From: Erythrobacter sp.
Lineage (GTDB): Bacteria; Pseudomonadota; Alphaproteobacteria; Sphingomonadales; Sphingomonadaceae
Assembly: GCA_013822695.1 (NCBI GenBank)
Contig: PNKW01000016.1
Location: forward strand, 1-47,850
Length of the DNA stretch: 47,850 bases
Direction: 5' to 3'
Below, piece after piece: positions 17,263-27,514 of the stretch. Under the pieces are notes generated by a model. That model worked only from the letters and a program-made list of their open reading frames with translations. It did no database searches and had not been told where the DNA came from. Each line of letters opens with the position of its first letter. Positions within the stretch are counted from its first letter, which is position 1. The position numbers and the translations under genes were made by a program.

Positions 17263-17856
17263 GTGAAGCGATACTTTTCCGAACCGGCTGAACTGCGCTG
17301 GCGAAAGCTGGTGCGCGGCGGTGCAGGTGCATTGCTGGCGCTACTCGGTTTCGGCCTTGCCGCTCCGGCTGCCGCGCAGAAACGCCTGCCCCAGCAGCAG
17401 ATCGAGGCACCCGTTGCCCCATTCGAGCTGTGGAAGGTTGACGGAGTGTTGTGCGATTTGCGGCTGCGCCTGAGTGATGATGAGCAAGGCACAAGCCATT
17501 TCTCGATCAGCGTCGGCCCGGACGGCGTGTTCACCTTGCGCCTCTCGCTCGATCCCGCAGCGCTCGATCGCTACGGAGGACGCGCCTCCGATCCCGACCT
17601 GTTGCTGTGGACCCGCGACGGGGCGGGCAAGGTGCTTGGGACGATGAAGCAGCCATCGAGCTACCGGCCATTGACGACCGGCGCGGCGGATCGGGTCCAG
17701 ATTTCACCCGATAGCTTCATGCAGGGCAACCTGCCCGAAATCTTGCGCAAGGCTGCGCGGATCGGGTTGGGGATCAACGGCAGGGAAGTGTTTGAGACCG
17801 ACCTCCAAAGCCCGGCGACGGCCGATGCGCTGGCCGCGTGTCTGGCCTCGCTCTGA
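17263..17856 (+). CDS. Exported protein of unknown function
   Basis: A 197-residue protein. GTG 17263 is chosen because GGAGG ends 6 nt before it. The N-terminus has a long charged lead (KRYFSEPAELRWRKLVRGG) before the hydrophobic core ALLALLGFGLAAPAAAQ, so it is a signal peptide with an extended n-region. The mature part is soluble with ELWKVDGVLCDLRLRLSDDEQG and a C-terminal helix with one Cys. Family not recognised. It ends 2 bp from the stop of the convergent regulator. Confidence 0.7.
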   Translation: MKRYFSEPAELRWRKLVRGGAGALLALLGFGLAAPAAAQKRLPQQQIEAPVAPFELWKVDGVLCDLRLRLSDDEQGTSHFSISVGPDGVFTLRLSLDPAALDRYGGRASDPDLLLWTRDGAGKVLGTMKQPSSYRPLTTGAADRVQISPDSFMQGNLPEILRKAARIGLGINGREVFETDLQSPATADALAACLASL

Positions 17857-17858
17857 AC

Positions 17859-19304
<1,446 letters not shown>

Positions 19305-19597
19305 CGCGTCTGCCGTTCGGCTCCCTCGCTGGGCCGGAGACAAGTTCCGGCTCCGACATCATCGGGCGGTGATAACCATGAGGGGTAAAAACCCGATTAA
19401 GACTGTGCCGCTGCGGGACAGGTTCGCGGCGCAGGCCGTAGCGGGGGAGGGCGCGCAGCCTCTCACTAAAGGTGACTTGAGAAGCGCGCGCGGCTTCGAT
19501 ACGGGAGCGACAGGGGCAACTTGGCCCGCTTTTTTCGCAACCATCCGGCAACCATTCGCTCGCCCGAGCATTGAGGAGCCCAAGGGGAAGAGACATC
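19305..19597. other. Divergent intergenic region before the pnt operon
   Basis: About 290 bp between the NtrC-type regulator and the aa3-oxidase subunit IV gene. It should hold promoters for both directions. No convincing operator, long palindrome or small gene was found; GAGGAG about 23 bp before 19598 and AGGGGAAG nearer to it are the likely ribosome-binding sequences. Confidence 0.5.
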
Positions 19598-19720
19598 ATG
19601 AGTGTTCACGACATGGAAAAGGCCACGGCGACCTACAGCGGCTTCATGGCCACGCTGAAATGGGCCGTTCCGGTGATCGCGGTGATCACCTTCGCTGTCG
19701 TCGCCGCGATTGCCAGCTAA
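19598..19720 (+). CDS. aa3-type cytochrome c oxidase subunit IV
   Basis: A 40-residue protein with one membrane helix. The pattern ATYSGFMATLKWAVPVIAVITFAVVAAIAS matches the small bacterial aa3-oxidase subunit IV family: a short charged N-terminus, YSGF, then a single helix. It is a structural helix at the edge of the oxidase. Its place directly before the transhydrogenase genes (12-bp gap) is the arrangement I know from many alphaproteobacteria, although the main oxidase genes are elsewhere. AGGGGAAG lies upstream. Confidence 0.85.
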   Translation: MSVHDMEKATATYSGFMATLKWAVPVIAVITFAVVAAIAS

Positions 19721-19732
19721 GCGCGCGCCCAA

Positions 19733-20854
19733 GTGAAAATCGCCATCCTGACAGAGCGCGCCTCGGGCGAGACGCGCGTTGCCGCCACGCCGGAAACGGC
19801 GAAGAAGTTTGCCGCCTTGGGCTGCACGGTCGCGGTTGAGGCGGGGGCCGGGGTGGTCTCGTCGATCACCGATGCCGCCTATGCCGAAGCGGGCGCGAGC
19901 GTCGGCGATGCCGCGGCAACGGTGAAGGATGCCGACATCGTGCTCGGCATTCAGGCGCCCGATGTGGCGTTGCTGGCGGGTGCGAAGCCGGGCGCATGGG
20001 TGGCGGCGCTGTTCGATCCCTTCACGGCGCGCGACCGGGTGGAGGCCTATGCGGCGGCGGGCTTCGAGGCTTTGAGCATGGAGTTCATGCCGCGCATCAC
20101 CCGCGCGCAATCGATGGACGTGCTCTCCTCGCAGTCGAACCTTGCGGGCTACAAGGCGGTGCTGGCGGCAGCGGACGCCTATGGCCGCGCCTTCCCGATG
20201 ATGATGACGGCTGCCGGCACGGTGCAGGCCGCGCGCGTTTTCATCATGGGCGTGGGCGTCGCGGGCCTTCAGGCGATTGCGACCGCTCGGCGGCTGGGTG
20301 CGCAGGTTTCGGCAACCGACGTGCGCAGCGCCACCAAGGAACAGATCCAGTCGCTGGGAGCCAAGCCGATCTTCGTCGAGAATGTCGCAGGCATCGAAGG
20401 CGAAGGCTCGGGCGGCTATGCCACCGAAATGAGCGAGGAATACCAGAAGGCGCAGGCCGAATTGGTGAGCGGCCACATCGCCAAGCAGGACATCGTGATC
20501 ACCACCGCGCTGATCCCGGGCCGCGCTGCCCCGCGCCTCATCACCGACGCGCAGATCGCGACGATGAAGCCCGGCAGCGTGATCTTCGACCTTGCAGTGG
20601 CGCAGGGCGGGAATGTGGAAGGCTCGGTCGCCGATCAGGTCGTCGTGAAGCACGGCGTCAAGATCATCGGCTTCGCCAACACCCCCGCCGCGCTCCCCGC
20701 CGACGCCTCGGCGCTGTTTGCGCGCAACCACTACAACTTCCTCAGCGCCTTCTGGGACAAGGAGGCGCAGCGGCCCGTGCTCGACGAGGAAATCGGCAAC
20801 GCCATCCGCCTGACGCAGGGCGGCAAGGTGGTCAACGAGAGGCTGGTGGGGTGA
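19733..20854 (+). CDS. pntA: NAD(P) transhydrogenase subunit alpha, part 1
   Basis: A 373-residue NAD(H)-binding domain I of the proton-translocating transhydrogenase, on the cytoplasmic face. Landmarks are MKIAILTERASGETRVAATPE, RITRAQSMDVLSSQSNLAGYKAV, the Rossmann glycine motif MGVGVAGLQAIATARRLGAQVSATD and ITTALIPGRAAPRLI. GTG start. In this split form the membrane part is separate (22148-22429). The enzyme uses proton-motive force to make NADPH from NADH. The stop overlaps the next gene's GTG, so translation is coupled. Confidence 0.95.
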   Translation: MKIAILTERASGETRVAATPETAKKFAALGCTVAVEAGAGVVSSITDAAYAEAGASVGDAAATVKDADIVLGIQAPDVALLAGAKPGAWVAALFDPFTARDRVEAYAAAGFEALSMEFMPRITRAQSMDVLSSQSNLAGYKAVLAAADAYGRAFPMMMTAAGTVQAARVFIMGVGVAGLQAIATARRLGAQVSATDVRSATKEQIQSLGAKPIFVENVAGIEGEGSGGYATEMSEEYQKAQAELVSGHIAKQDIVITTALIPGRAAPRLITDAQIATMKPGSVIFDLAVAQGGNVEGSVADQVVVKHGVKIIGFANTPAALPADASALFARNHYNFLSAFWDKEAQRPVLDEEIGNAIRLTQGGKVVNERLVG

Positions 20855-21639
20855 AGCTGAAGGGCTTCCTTGCTGCAACTGTGCTCGTCTCGGCGACGTC
20901 TGGCGGCTTGGCTGTCGCGCAGCAGCCTGACGACCTGACGATGGTCTGGCGCATTGTGCCGCAGGAAAAGCTCGAGCCTGCAAAACTGGTCAAGACCAAT
21001 GATGTCGTTGCCCGCGCAAAACTTGTGCCGATGTCGATGGTGGTGACAACCGCTCCGGCCAAGTCAGGCGACGGCACGGAGCTCCTGCCAGAGGGTAGCC
21101 AGCTTGCGATGTTGCAGGGCGCTACCCGTGTGGCTTGCAATACCTTCGTCGCCAACCGGGCAGAGGCATTGGGTCTGCCGCTTGGGCCGCCCAAGAACAA
21201 GTATCTCTGCCTGATCGACAGTAATGCCGACGGGTCGTTCGAAAGTGTAACCTCGATGAAGTCGCTCGTGATGACGGCATTCGTCGGGACTTTCAAGCAG
21301 CCGAAACCGAAAGCTCCGATCAATCCCACAGCCTATCGGCTCGGCGATCCCACTGAATGGCGTGGCAAAGAATTCGCGGAATTCCGCTACCTTGGTAAGA
21401 CAATGGGCGGCACATACCGGTTCGGGATGACGCCGCGGCGCGAGGGCGACAATAACGTTGTCTTTCTGCACGTGCGCGCCGACCAGAAGTTTGGCGCGGA
21501 TGAGCTTCCGGGACGTTTCAGCGCGTTCGGTGCGCAATTCGAAATACTCGGTCTCGAGGATGGCAAGCCAAGGATCAAGGCTGTCACACCATTCTCGGAT
21601 TCGCCTTTCTTCATTCTGGGCTATGGAGCATCGGGCTGA
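20851..21639 (+). CDS. Exported protein of unknown function inside the pnt operon
   Basis: A 262-residue protein, GTG start overlapping the pntA stop. A signal peptide ends near AVAQ (24). The mature protein has two cysteines (VACNTF, KYLCLID) and a calcium-loop-like DSNADGSFE right after the second. The C-terminal half is beta-rich with ADELPGRFSAFGAQFEILGLEDGKPRI. It interrupts the usual order of transhydrogenase subunits. By eye its GC content is lower than that of its neighbours, which hints at a later insertion. Family not recognised. Confidence 0.75.
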   Translation: MKLKGFLAATVLVSATSGGLAVAQQPDDLTMVWRIVPQEKLEPAKLVKTNDVVARAKLVPMSMVVTTAPAKSGDGTELLPEGSQLAMLQGATRVACNTFVANRAEALGLPLGPPKNKYLCLIDSNADGSFESVTSMKSLVMTAFVGTFKQPKPKAPINPTAYRLGDPTEWRGKEFAEFRYLGKTMGGTYRFGMTPRREGDNNVVFLHVRADQKFGADELPGRFSAFGAQFEILGLEDGKPRIKAVTPFSDSPFFILGYGASG

Positions 21640-21760
21640 TGGTCTTGGTCCCAACCCTCCGGCTCGTCGGACTGCCCTGGTTTGCGGGTGCTTATGTCGC
21701 CCGGTCGGTGGCCGTCCCGGCGCAGCGTGGCCGTCAACGAGCCGCAATCGGGTCAAGCCG

Positions 21761-22126
21761 ATGGGCCTGATCAACGCCACCGTGTGGGATGCCGCCGACG
21801 CCGCCGATGATCTCGGCTATGCGCTTGGGCGCGGCGAGCAGGTGCGGTTCGCCTTCAAGATGGTGCGCGATTCGATCATCTTCACCGACCGGCGGATCAT
21901 GATCACCGACATTCAGGGCCTGACCGGATCGAAGCGGCGGTATCTCTCGATCCCCTATCGCGCGATCACCACCTTCGCGCTGGAGAGTGCGGGCCACTTC
22001 GATCTCGATACCGAACTCACCATCACCGTTTCGGGCAGCGAGCCGATCGCCTTGAACCTCAGCCGCGGGGCCGACGTGCCGGGGCTGGTGACGCTGTTGA
22101 CCGAATATCTCGCGCCCGGAAAGTAA
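21761..22126 (+). CDS. Bacterial PH-domain protein
   Basis: A 121-residue cytoplasmic protein made of one bacterial pleckstrin-homology-like domain: YALGRGEQVRFAFKMVRDSIIFTDRRIMITDIQGLTGSKRRYLSIPYRAIT is the family signature, followed by EIDTELTITVSG-like strands (here DLDTELTITVSG). No membrane helix. The role of these domains is unclear; they form oligomeric rings in some bacteria. It sits between the two parts of subunit alpha, 22 bp before the second. Confidence 0.85.
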   Translation: MGLINATVWDAADAADDLGYALGRGEQVRFAFKMVRDSIIFTDRRIMITDIQGLTGSKRRYLSIPYRAITTFALESAGHFDLDTELTITVSGSEPIALNLSRGADVPGLVTLLTEYLAPGK

Positions 22127-22147
22127 ATCGCCAATTAGGGGCAACTC

Positions 22148-22429
22148 ATGGACTTCATTGCAATCCTCAGCATCTTCGTGCTGGCCTGTTTCGTGGGCTA
22201 TTACGTCGTCTGGTCGGTGACCCCGGCGCTGCATACCCCGCTGATGGCGGTGACCAACGCGATCTCTTCGGTGATCATCGTCGGCGCGCTGATCGCTTCG
22301 GCCGAGGCGAACAGCCCGATTGCCAAGTATCTCGGCCTGTTCGGGGTGGTGCTCGCGAGCATCAACATCTTCGGCGGCTTTGCCGTGACCGAGCGCATGC
22401 TTGCGATGTACAAGAAGAAGGAGAAGTGA
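22148..22429 (+). CDS. NAD(P) transhydrogenase subunit alpha, part 2
   Basis: A 93-residue membrane subunit with three helices (about 2-24, 36-52, 58-76), the domain II piece that in enterobacteria is fused to PntA. Sequence blocks YYVVWSVTPALHTPLMAVTNAISSVIIVGAL and NIFGGFAVTERML are diagnostic. It forms the proton path with PntB. It is 4 bp from the PntB start. In alphaproteobacteria it is called PntA2 or PntAB. Confidence 0.95.
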   Translation: MDFIAILSIFVLACFVGYYVVWSVTPALHTPLMAVTNAISSVIIVGALIASAEANSPIAKYLGLFGVVLASINIFGGFAVTERMLAMYKKKEK

Positions 22430-22433
22430 GCTC

Positions 22434-23891
22434 ATGACCTTCTCCCTTCTTGCCGCCGGCGCAGAGCACGGCGCCGGGACCCCCGCCTGGGCGATGCTCG
22501 CCTATCTCGTCGCGGGCGTGTTTTTCATTCTCGCGCTGCGCGGTCTTTCGAGCCCGGCGACCTCGCGCACCGGCAACCGCAACGGCATGATCGGCATGGC
22601 GCTGGCCGTGGGCACGACGCTCATCACCCATGACATTGCCAATATCGTCGAAATCCTGATCGCGGTCGGCATTGGCGGCGCGATCGGTGTCGTGGTCGCC
22701 CGCCGCATCGCGATGACCGCGATGCCGGAACTGGTCGCAGGCTTCCACAGCCTTGTCGGTCTGGCGGCGGTCGTGGTCGGCTTCGGCGCGTGGCTCGATC
22801 CGCAGTCCTTCGGGATTGTCGACGCCGCGGGGCAGATCCTTGCGGTGAGCCGCGTGGAGCTCGGCCTCGGCATCGCCATCGGGGCGATCACCTTCTCGGG
22901 TTCGGTGATTGCGTTCCTCAAGCTTTCGGGCCGGATGAGCGGTTCGCCGATCATGCTGCCGGGGCGGCACATCATCAATCTCGGCACGCTGGGCGCAATC
23001 CTCGTGCTGATCGGCCTCTACACCGTCTCGCCGGTCGGCGGCGCGGGCGAGGGCTGGATGGTGATCGCGGTTGCGTTGCTCGCCTTCATCATCGGCTTCC
23101 TGCTGATCATCCCGATCGGCGGCGCGGACATGCCGGTCGTGGTCTCGATGCTGAACTCCTATTCGGGCTGGGCGGCGGCGGCGATGGGCTTCACGCTCGG
23201 CAACACCGCGATGATCATCACCGGCGCGCTGGTCGGCTCCTCGGGCGCGATCCTCAGCTACATCATGTGCCGCGCGATGAACCGCAGCTTCATCAGCGTG
23301 ATCGCGGGCGGCTTCGGCGCCGACGCAGGCGCTGCCGGCGGCGGCGGGGCGCGCGAACAGCGGCCCTACAAGCAGGGCAGCGCCGAAGACGCCGCCTACA
23401 TGCTCGAGCAGGCCGAAAGCGTCATCATCATCCCCGGCTACGGGATGGCGGTCGCGCAGGCCCAGCACGCGCTGCGCGAGATGGGCGACAAGCTCAAGGA
23501 AAAGGGCGTGTCGGTGAAATATGCCATCCACCCCGTCGCAGGCCGCATGCCGGGGCACATGAACGTGCTGCTGGCCGAAGCCAGCGTGTCCTATGATGAG
23601 GTGTTCGAGCTCGAAGACATCAACTCCGATTTCGCCCAGGCCGATGTCGCCTTCATCATCGGCGCGAACGACGTGGTGAACCCGGCGGCCAAGACCGACA
23701 AGTCCTCACCGATCTATGGCATGCCGGTGTTCGACGTCGACAAGGCCAAGCAAGTGTTCTTCATCAAGCGCTCGATGGGCGGCGTCGGCTATGCCGGGGT
23801 CGACAACGACGTGTTCTACATGAACCAGACCGTCATGCTCCTCGCCGACGCCAAGAAGATGGTCGAAGAGATCGTCAAGTCGCTGGATTGA
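22434..23891 (+). CDS. pntB: NAD(P) transhydrogenase subunit beta
   Basis: A 485-residue subunit with about eight membrane helices followed by the NADP(H)-binding domain III (from about residue 310). Landmarks are VAGFHSLVGLAAVVVGFGAW, TFSGSVIAFLKLSG, VSMLNSYSGWAAAAMGF, the fingerprint VIIIPGYGMAVAQAQHA, HPVAGRMPGHMNVLLAEA and the NADP lid FIIGANDVVNPAA. AAGGAG precedes ATG 22434. Together with the two alpha parts it makes a complete enzyme. Confidence 0.96.
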   Translation: MTFSLLAAGAEHGAGTPAWAMLAYLVAGVFFILALRGLSSPATSRTGNRNGMIGMALAVGTTLITHDIANIVEILIAVGIGGAIGVVVARRIAMTAMPELVAGFHSLVGLAAVVVGFGAWLDPQSFGIVDAAGQILAVSRVELGLGIAIGAITFSGSVIAFLKLSGRMSGSPIMLPGRHIINLGTLGAILVLIGLYTVSPVGGAGEGWMVIAVALLAFIIGFLLIIPIGGADMPVVVSMLNSYSGWAAAAMGFTLGNTAMIITGALVGSSGAILSYIMCRAMNRSFISVIAGGFGADAGAAGGGGAREQRPYKQGSAEDAAYMLEQAESVIIIPGYGMAVAQAQHALREMGDKLKEKGVSVKYAIHPVAGRMPGHMNVLLAEASVSYDEVFELEDINSDFAQADVAFIIGANDVVNPAAKTDKSSPIYGMPVFDVDKAKQVFFIKRSMGGVGYAGVDNDVFYMNQTVMLLADAKKMVEEIVKSLD

Positions 23892-23904
23892 GGCAGAGCG
23901 GGCT

Positions 23905-24246
23905 GTGCGCAAACTGATTATCGCCGTGCTGCTGGTGCTGCTGCTGGCGGGCGGGGCGGTTTATACCGGCCTCGCCAACCCGCTGATCGAATGGCAGGTG
24001 AAGAGCGCGCTCGTCGATTCCGGCATCGGCGAGAAGCGCGCGGCCTGCATGGCCGAACGGATGGTCGACCGGCTCACCATCGGCCAGCTGTGGAAGCTGC
24101 GACAGGGCATGGCCCCGCAGGAAGGCGAGCCCGAGGAAGGCTTGGGCCTCGGCGAGTTGGTCAAGCGCCTGCGCCGCGTCAAGGATGGCGAGGCGGTGGC
24201 GGTGCTCACCACTTCGGCCGGGCTGTGCGCAGTGGGGCTCGGTTAG
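23905..24246 (+). CDS. Small membrane-anchored protein of unknown function
   Basis: A 113-residue protein, GTG start 14 bp after pntB. One N-terminal hydrophobic helix (LIIAVLLVLLLAGGAVYTGL) is either a membrane anchor or an uncleaved signal. Two cysteines (AACMAERM, GLCAVGLG) could form a disulfide in the periplasm. LVDSGIGEKRAACMAERMVDRLTIGQLWKL is the main recognisable block. Probably cotranscribed with the transhydrogenase. Family not recognised. Confidence 0.7.
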   Translation: MRKLIIAVLLVLLLAGGAVYTGLANPLIEWQVKSALVDSGIGEKRAACMAERMVDRLTIGQLWKLRQGMAPQEGEPEEGLGLGELVKRLRRVKDGEAVAVLTTSAGLCAVGLG

Positions 24247-24309
24247 CGCCTGACGCTTGCATTCCCTCCCCCCGATGCGCCACACTGCGCAGCGGAGAGG
24301 GAGATTTTC

Positions 24310-25512
24310 ATGAAACGCATCGCTTACGCCGCCGCGCTGCTCAGCACAGCTGCCGCCGCGCCGCTCGCCGCCGACACGCACCGCATCGAACCGGGCGAGG
24401 GCGCGGCGACGCGCTTGCAGGAGGCGCTGATCCTTGCCCAACCGGGTGACGTGATCGAGCTGGGCGAGGGGCGCTTCACCCTCACCGATGGGCTCAGCCT
24501 CGATGTCGACGGGGTGACCGTGCGCGGGCAGGGGATGGACAAATCGATCCTCGATTTCACCGGCCAGCAGGGCGCGGGCGAGGGGCTGCTGGTCACCTCC
24601 GACAAGGTCACCTTGCGCGATTTCGCGGTCGAGAACCCCAAGGGTGACGGGATCAAGTCCAAGGGCGCGGACATGATCGTCTACTCGGGCATCCGCGTCG
24701 AATGGACCGGCGGGCCCAAACCCACCAACGGCGCTTACGGCATCTACCCGGTCGAGAGCGTGGGGGTGCTGGTCACCAATTCCAAGGTCTCGGGCGCATC
24801 GGACGCAGGGATTTACGTGGGCCAGAGCAGCGACATCACGGTGAGCGAGAACATCGTCACCTTCAATGTGGCCGGGATCGAGATCGAGAACAGCCGCCGC
24901 GCGCTCGTGACCAACAACATCGCCAGCCGCAACACCGGCGGACTGCTGGTGTTCGACCTGCCCGGCCTGCCGGTGATGAACGGCGGCACCGTGATCCTGC
25001 GCGAGAACGTGGTCTCCGACAACGACACCCCCAACTTCGCCCCCCCGGGCAATATCGTCGCCAGCGTGCGGCGCGGCACGGGGGTGCTGGTGATGGCCAA
25101 TGACGGGGTGCTGATCGAGGACAACGCCTTCGACAACAACCCGACCGCGCATGTCATGGTGATCGCCTATGTCCAGCCCTTCGATGATCCGCGCTACAAC
25201 CCTTACGCGCGCAACGTGATCGTCGGCCCCAATGCCTTCGGGCGGGGCGGGGATGATCCGCAGCTCGATGGCAAGGAGGCGCTGCTCGAAGCCTTCGGGG
25301 GGGCGCTGCCTCCGGTGCTGTGGGACGGAATTGTCGAGGATGACAATGGCCTGCGGATCGCGGAAGGCGTCACCGGCTGGACATTGAACCTAACCAAGCC
25401 CGGCCAGTCGATGGCCGAAGCCCGGCCCGGGCCGCTGGAGCTGACCCCGCTGGAGAGCTGGGAATTCCCCGAGGTGGGCGCCCCCGCTGCGCTGGAGGCG
25501 CGGCTGAAGTGA
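24310..25512 (+). CDS. Exported parallel beta-helix repeat protein (TIGR03805-like)
   Basis: A 400-residue periplasmic protein with a signal peptide ending near LAA (21). From about 25 to 300 it consists of right-handed beta-helix turns with NosD/CASH-like spacing: GVTVRGQG, KVTLRDFAVENPKGDGI, GVLVTNSKVSGASDAGIYVGQSSDITVSENIV, AGIEIENSRRALVTNNIASRNTGG. Such helices often bind or cleave polysaccharide, but no catalytic residues can be assigned. The gene overlaps the diheme cytochrome start (GTGA). From memory, TIGR03805 and TIGR03806 proteins occur as a gene pair of unknown function. Confidence 0.85.
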   Translation: MKRIAYAAALLSTAAAAPLAADTHRIEPGEGAATRLQEALILAQPGDVIELGEGRFTLTDGLSLDVDGVTVRGQGMDKSILDFTGQQGAGEGLLVTSDKVTLRDFAVENPKGDGIKSKGADMIVYSGIRVEWTGGPKPTNGAYGIYPVESVGVLVTNSKVSGASDAGIYVGQSSDITVSENIVTFNVAGIEIENSRRALVTNNIASRNTGGLLVFDLPGLPVMNGGTVILRENVVSDNDTPNFAPPGNIVASVRRGTGVLVMANDGVLIEDNAFDNNPTAHVMVIAYVQPFDDPRYNPYARNVIVGPNAFGRGGDDPQLDGKEALLEAFGGALPPVLWDGIVEDDNGLRIAEGVTGWTLNLTKPGQSMAEARPGPLELTPLESWEFPEVGAPAALEARLK

Positions 25513-26528
25513 AGCACGGGTTCGGCCTTCTGGCGCTCGCCTGCGCCACCTTCGGCGCGGCGCTGGCCGATGCGACGGTGCTCGATCCGGAGCCCGTCAA
25601 TGATGCCGCGATCACGGGAACGGCCTTCCCCAAAGCCCTGAGCGAATTTGCATTCTTTCAGGATGGGCGCGCGCAGGGGCCCTCGGGCCGCGTGCATCCC
25701 TATGCGCTCAATACCCCGCTGTGGTCGGACGGGGCGGAGAAGCTCCGCTTCATCTACCTGCCCGCTGGCTCGCGGCTCACCGCCGATGGGGAGGGCCTGC
25801 TGCAATTCCCCGTCGGCGCGGCGATCATCAAGATCTTTGCCTTCGGCGAGGGAGCGGACCGCCGCTTGATCGAGACCCGCGTGCTGCTCCACCGCGCGGA
25901 TGGCTGGGTGGCGCTGCCCTATCGCTGGAACGCCGAGCAGACCGAGGCCACGCTGGCGCTCACCGGCGGGCGGATCGACATCGTGACGCCTGCGGGCGAG
26001 GCAATCTCCTATGCCATCCCCAACAAGAACCAGTGCAAGACCTGCCATTCGATCGACAACAAGGTCGTGCCGATCGGGCCCAAGGCGCGCAATCTGGCCG
26101 CCGCATGGCTCGGGCAGATGGTGAAGGCGGGCGTGCTCGACCGCGTGCCGGAGGGGGCGGGGACGCTCCCCGTCTGGGCGGCCCGCAAGCCGTCGGACGC
26201 GGCCGAGCCGCTCGCGCGCGCCTATCTCGATGTCAATTGCGCCCATTGCCACCAGCCGGGAGGCGGTGCCTCCAACTCCGGGCTCGACCTGCGCTGGGAG
26301 CAGCGCGATCCCCACGCCTTCGGCATCGGCAAGCGCCCGGTCGCGGCGGGGCGCGGGGCGGGGGAATACGAGTTCTCGATCGTCGCCGGGCATCCGGACC
26401 AGTCGATCCTGCTCTACCGCATGGCCAGCGCGGCACCGGGCATCGCCATGCCCGAGCTCGGCAAGGCGAGCGTCGACAAGGACGGGGTCGCGGTGGTGCG
26501 CCGCTGGATTGCGGAGATGCCCCGGTGA
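25509..26528 (+). CDS. SO2930-family diheme c-type cytochrome
   Basis: A 339-residue periplasmic cytochrome with a signal peptide. An N-terminal beta-rich domain (FFQDGRAQGPSGRVHPYALNTPLWSDGAEKLRFIYLP) precedes two heme sites, CKTCH (176-180) and CAHCH (244-248). A C-terminal methionine in GIAMPELG is a possible axial ligand. This layout fits TIGR03806. GTG start coupled to the beta-helix gene. It could pass electrons from an extracytoplasmic oxidation to the respiratory chain; the substrate is unknown. Confidence 0.88.
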   Translation: MKHGFGLLALACATFGAALADATVLDPEPVNDAAITGTAFPKALSEFAFFQDGRAQGPSGRVHPYALNTPLWSDGAEKLRFIYLPAGSRLTADGEGLLQFPVGAAIIKIFAFGEGADRRLIETRVLLHRADGWVALPYRWNAEQTEATLALTGGRIDIVTPAGEAISYAIPNKNQCKTCHSIDNKVVPIGPKARNLAAAWLGQMVKAGVLDRVPEGAGTLPVWAARKPSDAAEPLARAYLDVNCAHCHQPGGGASNSGLDLRWEQRDPHAFGIGKRPVAAGRGAGEYEFSIVAGHPDQSILLYRMASAAPGIAMPELGKASVDKDGVAVVRRWIAEMPR

Positions 26529-27514
26529 TGAAGTGGCTCTTGCGCGGGCTCCTCGCGCTTCTTGGCGTGCTGGTGATCGCCTTCCTGATCTTTCGCACGC
26601 CAGACACCGACCCTGCCGCAATGCGCGCCAAGTATGGCGGTCCGCCCTCGCAATTCGTCGAAATCGGCGATGGCTTGAAAGTTCACCTGCGTGATGAAGG
26701 CCCGCGCGATGCGCCCGCGATCATGCTGCTGCACGGCTCCAACGCCGATCTGCACACCTGGGAGCCGTGGGTCGAGGCGCTCAAGGCGAGGTATCGCGTG
26801 ATCCGCTTCGATCAGGTCGGCCACGGTCTGACCGGCCCCGACACGAAAGAGGATTACGCCACCGCCAGTTTCGTCGCCGATATCGGCGAGGTGGCGGACA
26901 AGCTGGGGCTCTCCACATTCATCCTCGGCGGCAATTCGATGGGCGGCAAGCACGCGCTCGCCTTCGCCATCGCCCATCCCGAGCGATTGGCCGGCCTCGT
27001 GCTGGTCGACGGCAGCGGCGGGCCGATGCTGAAGATTGCGCGGCTCGCGAAGGACAAGAAGGACTCCGGCAATATCGGCTTCACCATCGCGCGGATGCCG
27101 GGGGTGAACCTTATCGCCGAACAGATCACCCCGCGCTCGCTGATCCAGCAGAGCCTTGAGCAATCGGTCTCGGTCAAATCGGTGGCGAGCCCCGCTGCGG
27201 TGGACCGCTACTGGGAGCTGCTGCGCTACCCCGGCAACCGCCGCGCCACCCTTGCGCGCTTCAGCCAGCCCTATGACCCGCTCGCGGAAGCCGACATTGC
27301 CAAGGTGCAGGTGCCGACGCTGATCCTGTGGGGCGAGGAGGACCGCATCATCCCGGTCGAGGCCGGGCAGTGGCTGGCGAAGACCCTCCCGGCCAACACC
27401 TTGCGCATCTATCCCGGGATCGGCCACCTGCCGCACGAAGAGGCCCCCAAGGCGACCCTCGCCGATCTCGAACCGTGGCTTGCCAAGCACGCCCTGCCGC
27501 CAAACTCCGAGTAA
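26528..27514 (+). CDS. Membrane-anchored alpha/beta hydrolase
   Basis: A 328-residue hydrolase. One N-terminal hydrophobic helix (WLLRGLLALLGVLVIAFLIF) anchors it, with the catalytic domain probably in the periplasm. Oxyanion HGSN (69-72), nucleophile GNSMGG with Ser137, acid Asp in WGEEDRIIP and base His in GIGHLPHEE. Its ATG overlaps the cytochrome stop (TGATG), so it belongs to the same translationally coupled set as the beta-helix and cytochrome genes. Substrate unknown; esterase or haloalkane-type chemistry is possible. Confidence 0.88.
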   Translation: MKWLLRGLLALLGVLVIAFLIFRTPDTDPAAMRAKYGGPPSQFVEIGDGLKVHLRDEGPRDAPAIMLLHGSNADLHTWEPWVEALKARYRVIRFDQVGHGLTGPDTKEDYATASFVADIGEVADKLGLSTFILGGNSMGGKHALAFAIAHPERLAGLVLVDGSGGPMLKIARLAKDKKDSGNIGFTIARMPGVNLIAEQITPRSLIQQSLEQSVSVKSVASPAAVDRYWELLRYPGNRRATLARFSQPYDPLAEADIAKVQVPTLILWGEEDRIIPVEAGQWLAKTLPANTLRIYPGIGHLPHEEAPKATLADLEPWLAKHALPPNSE

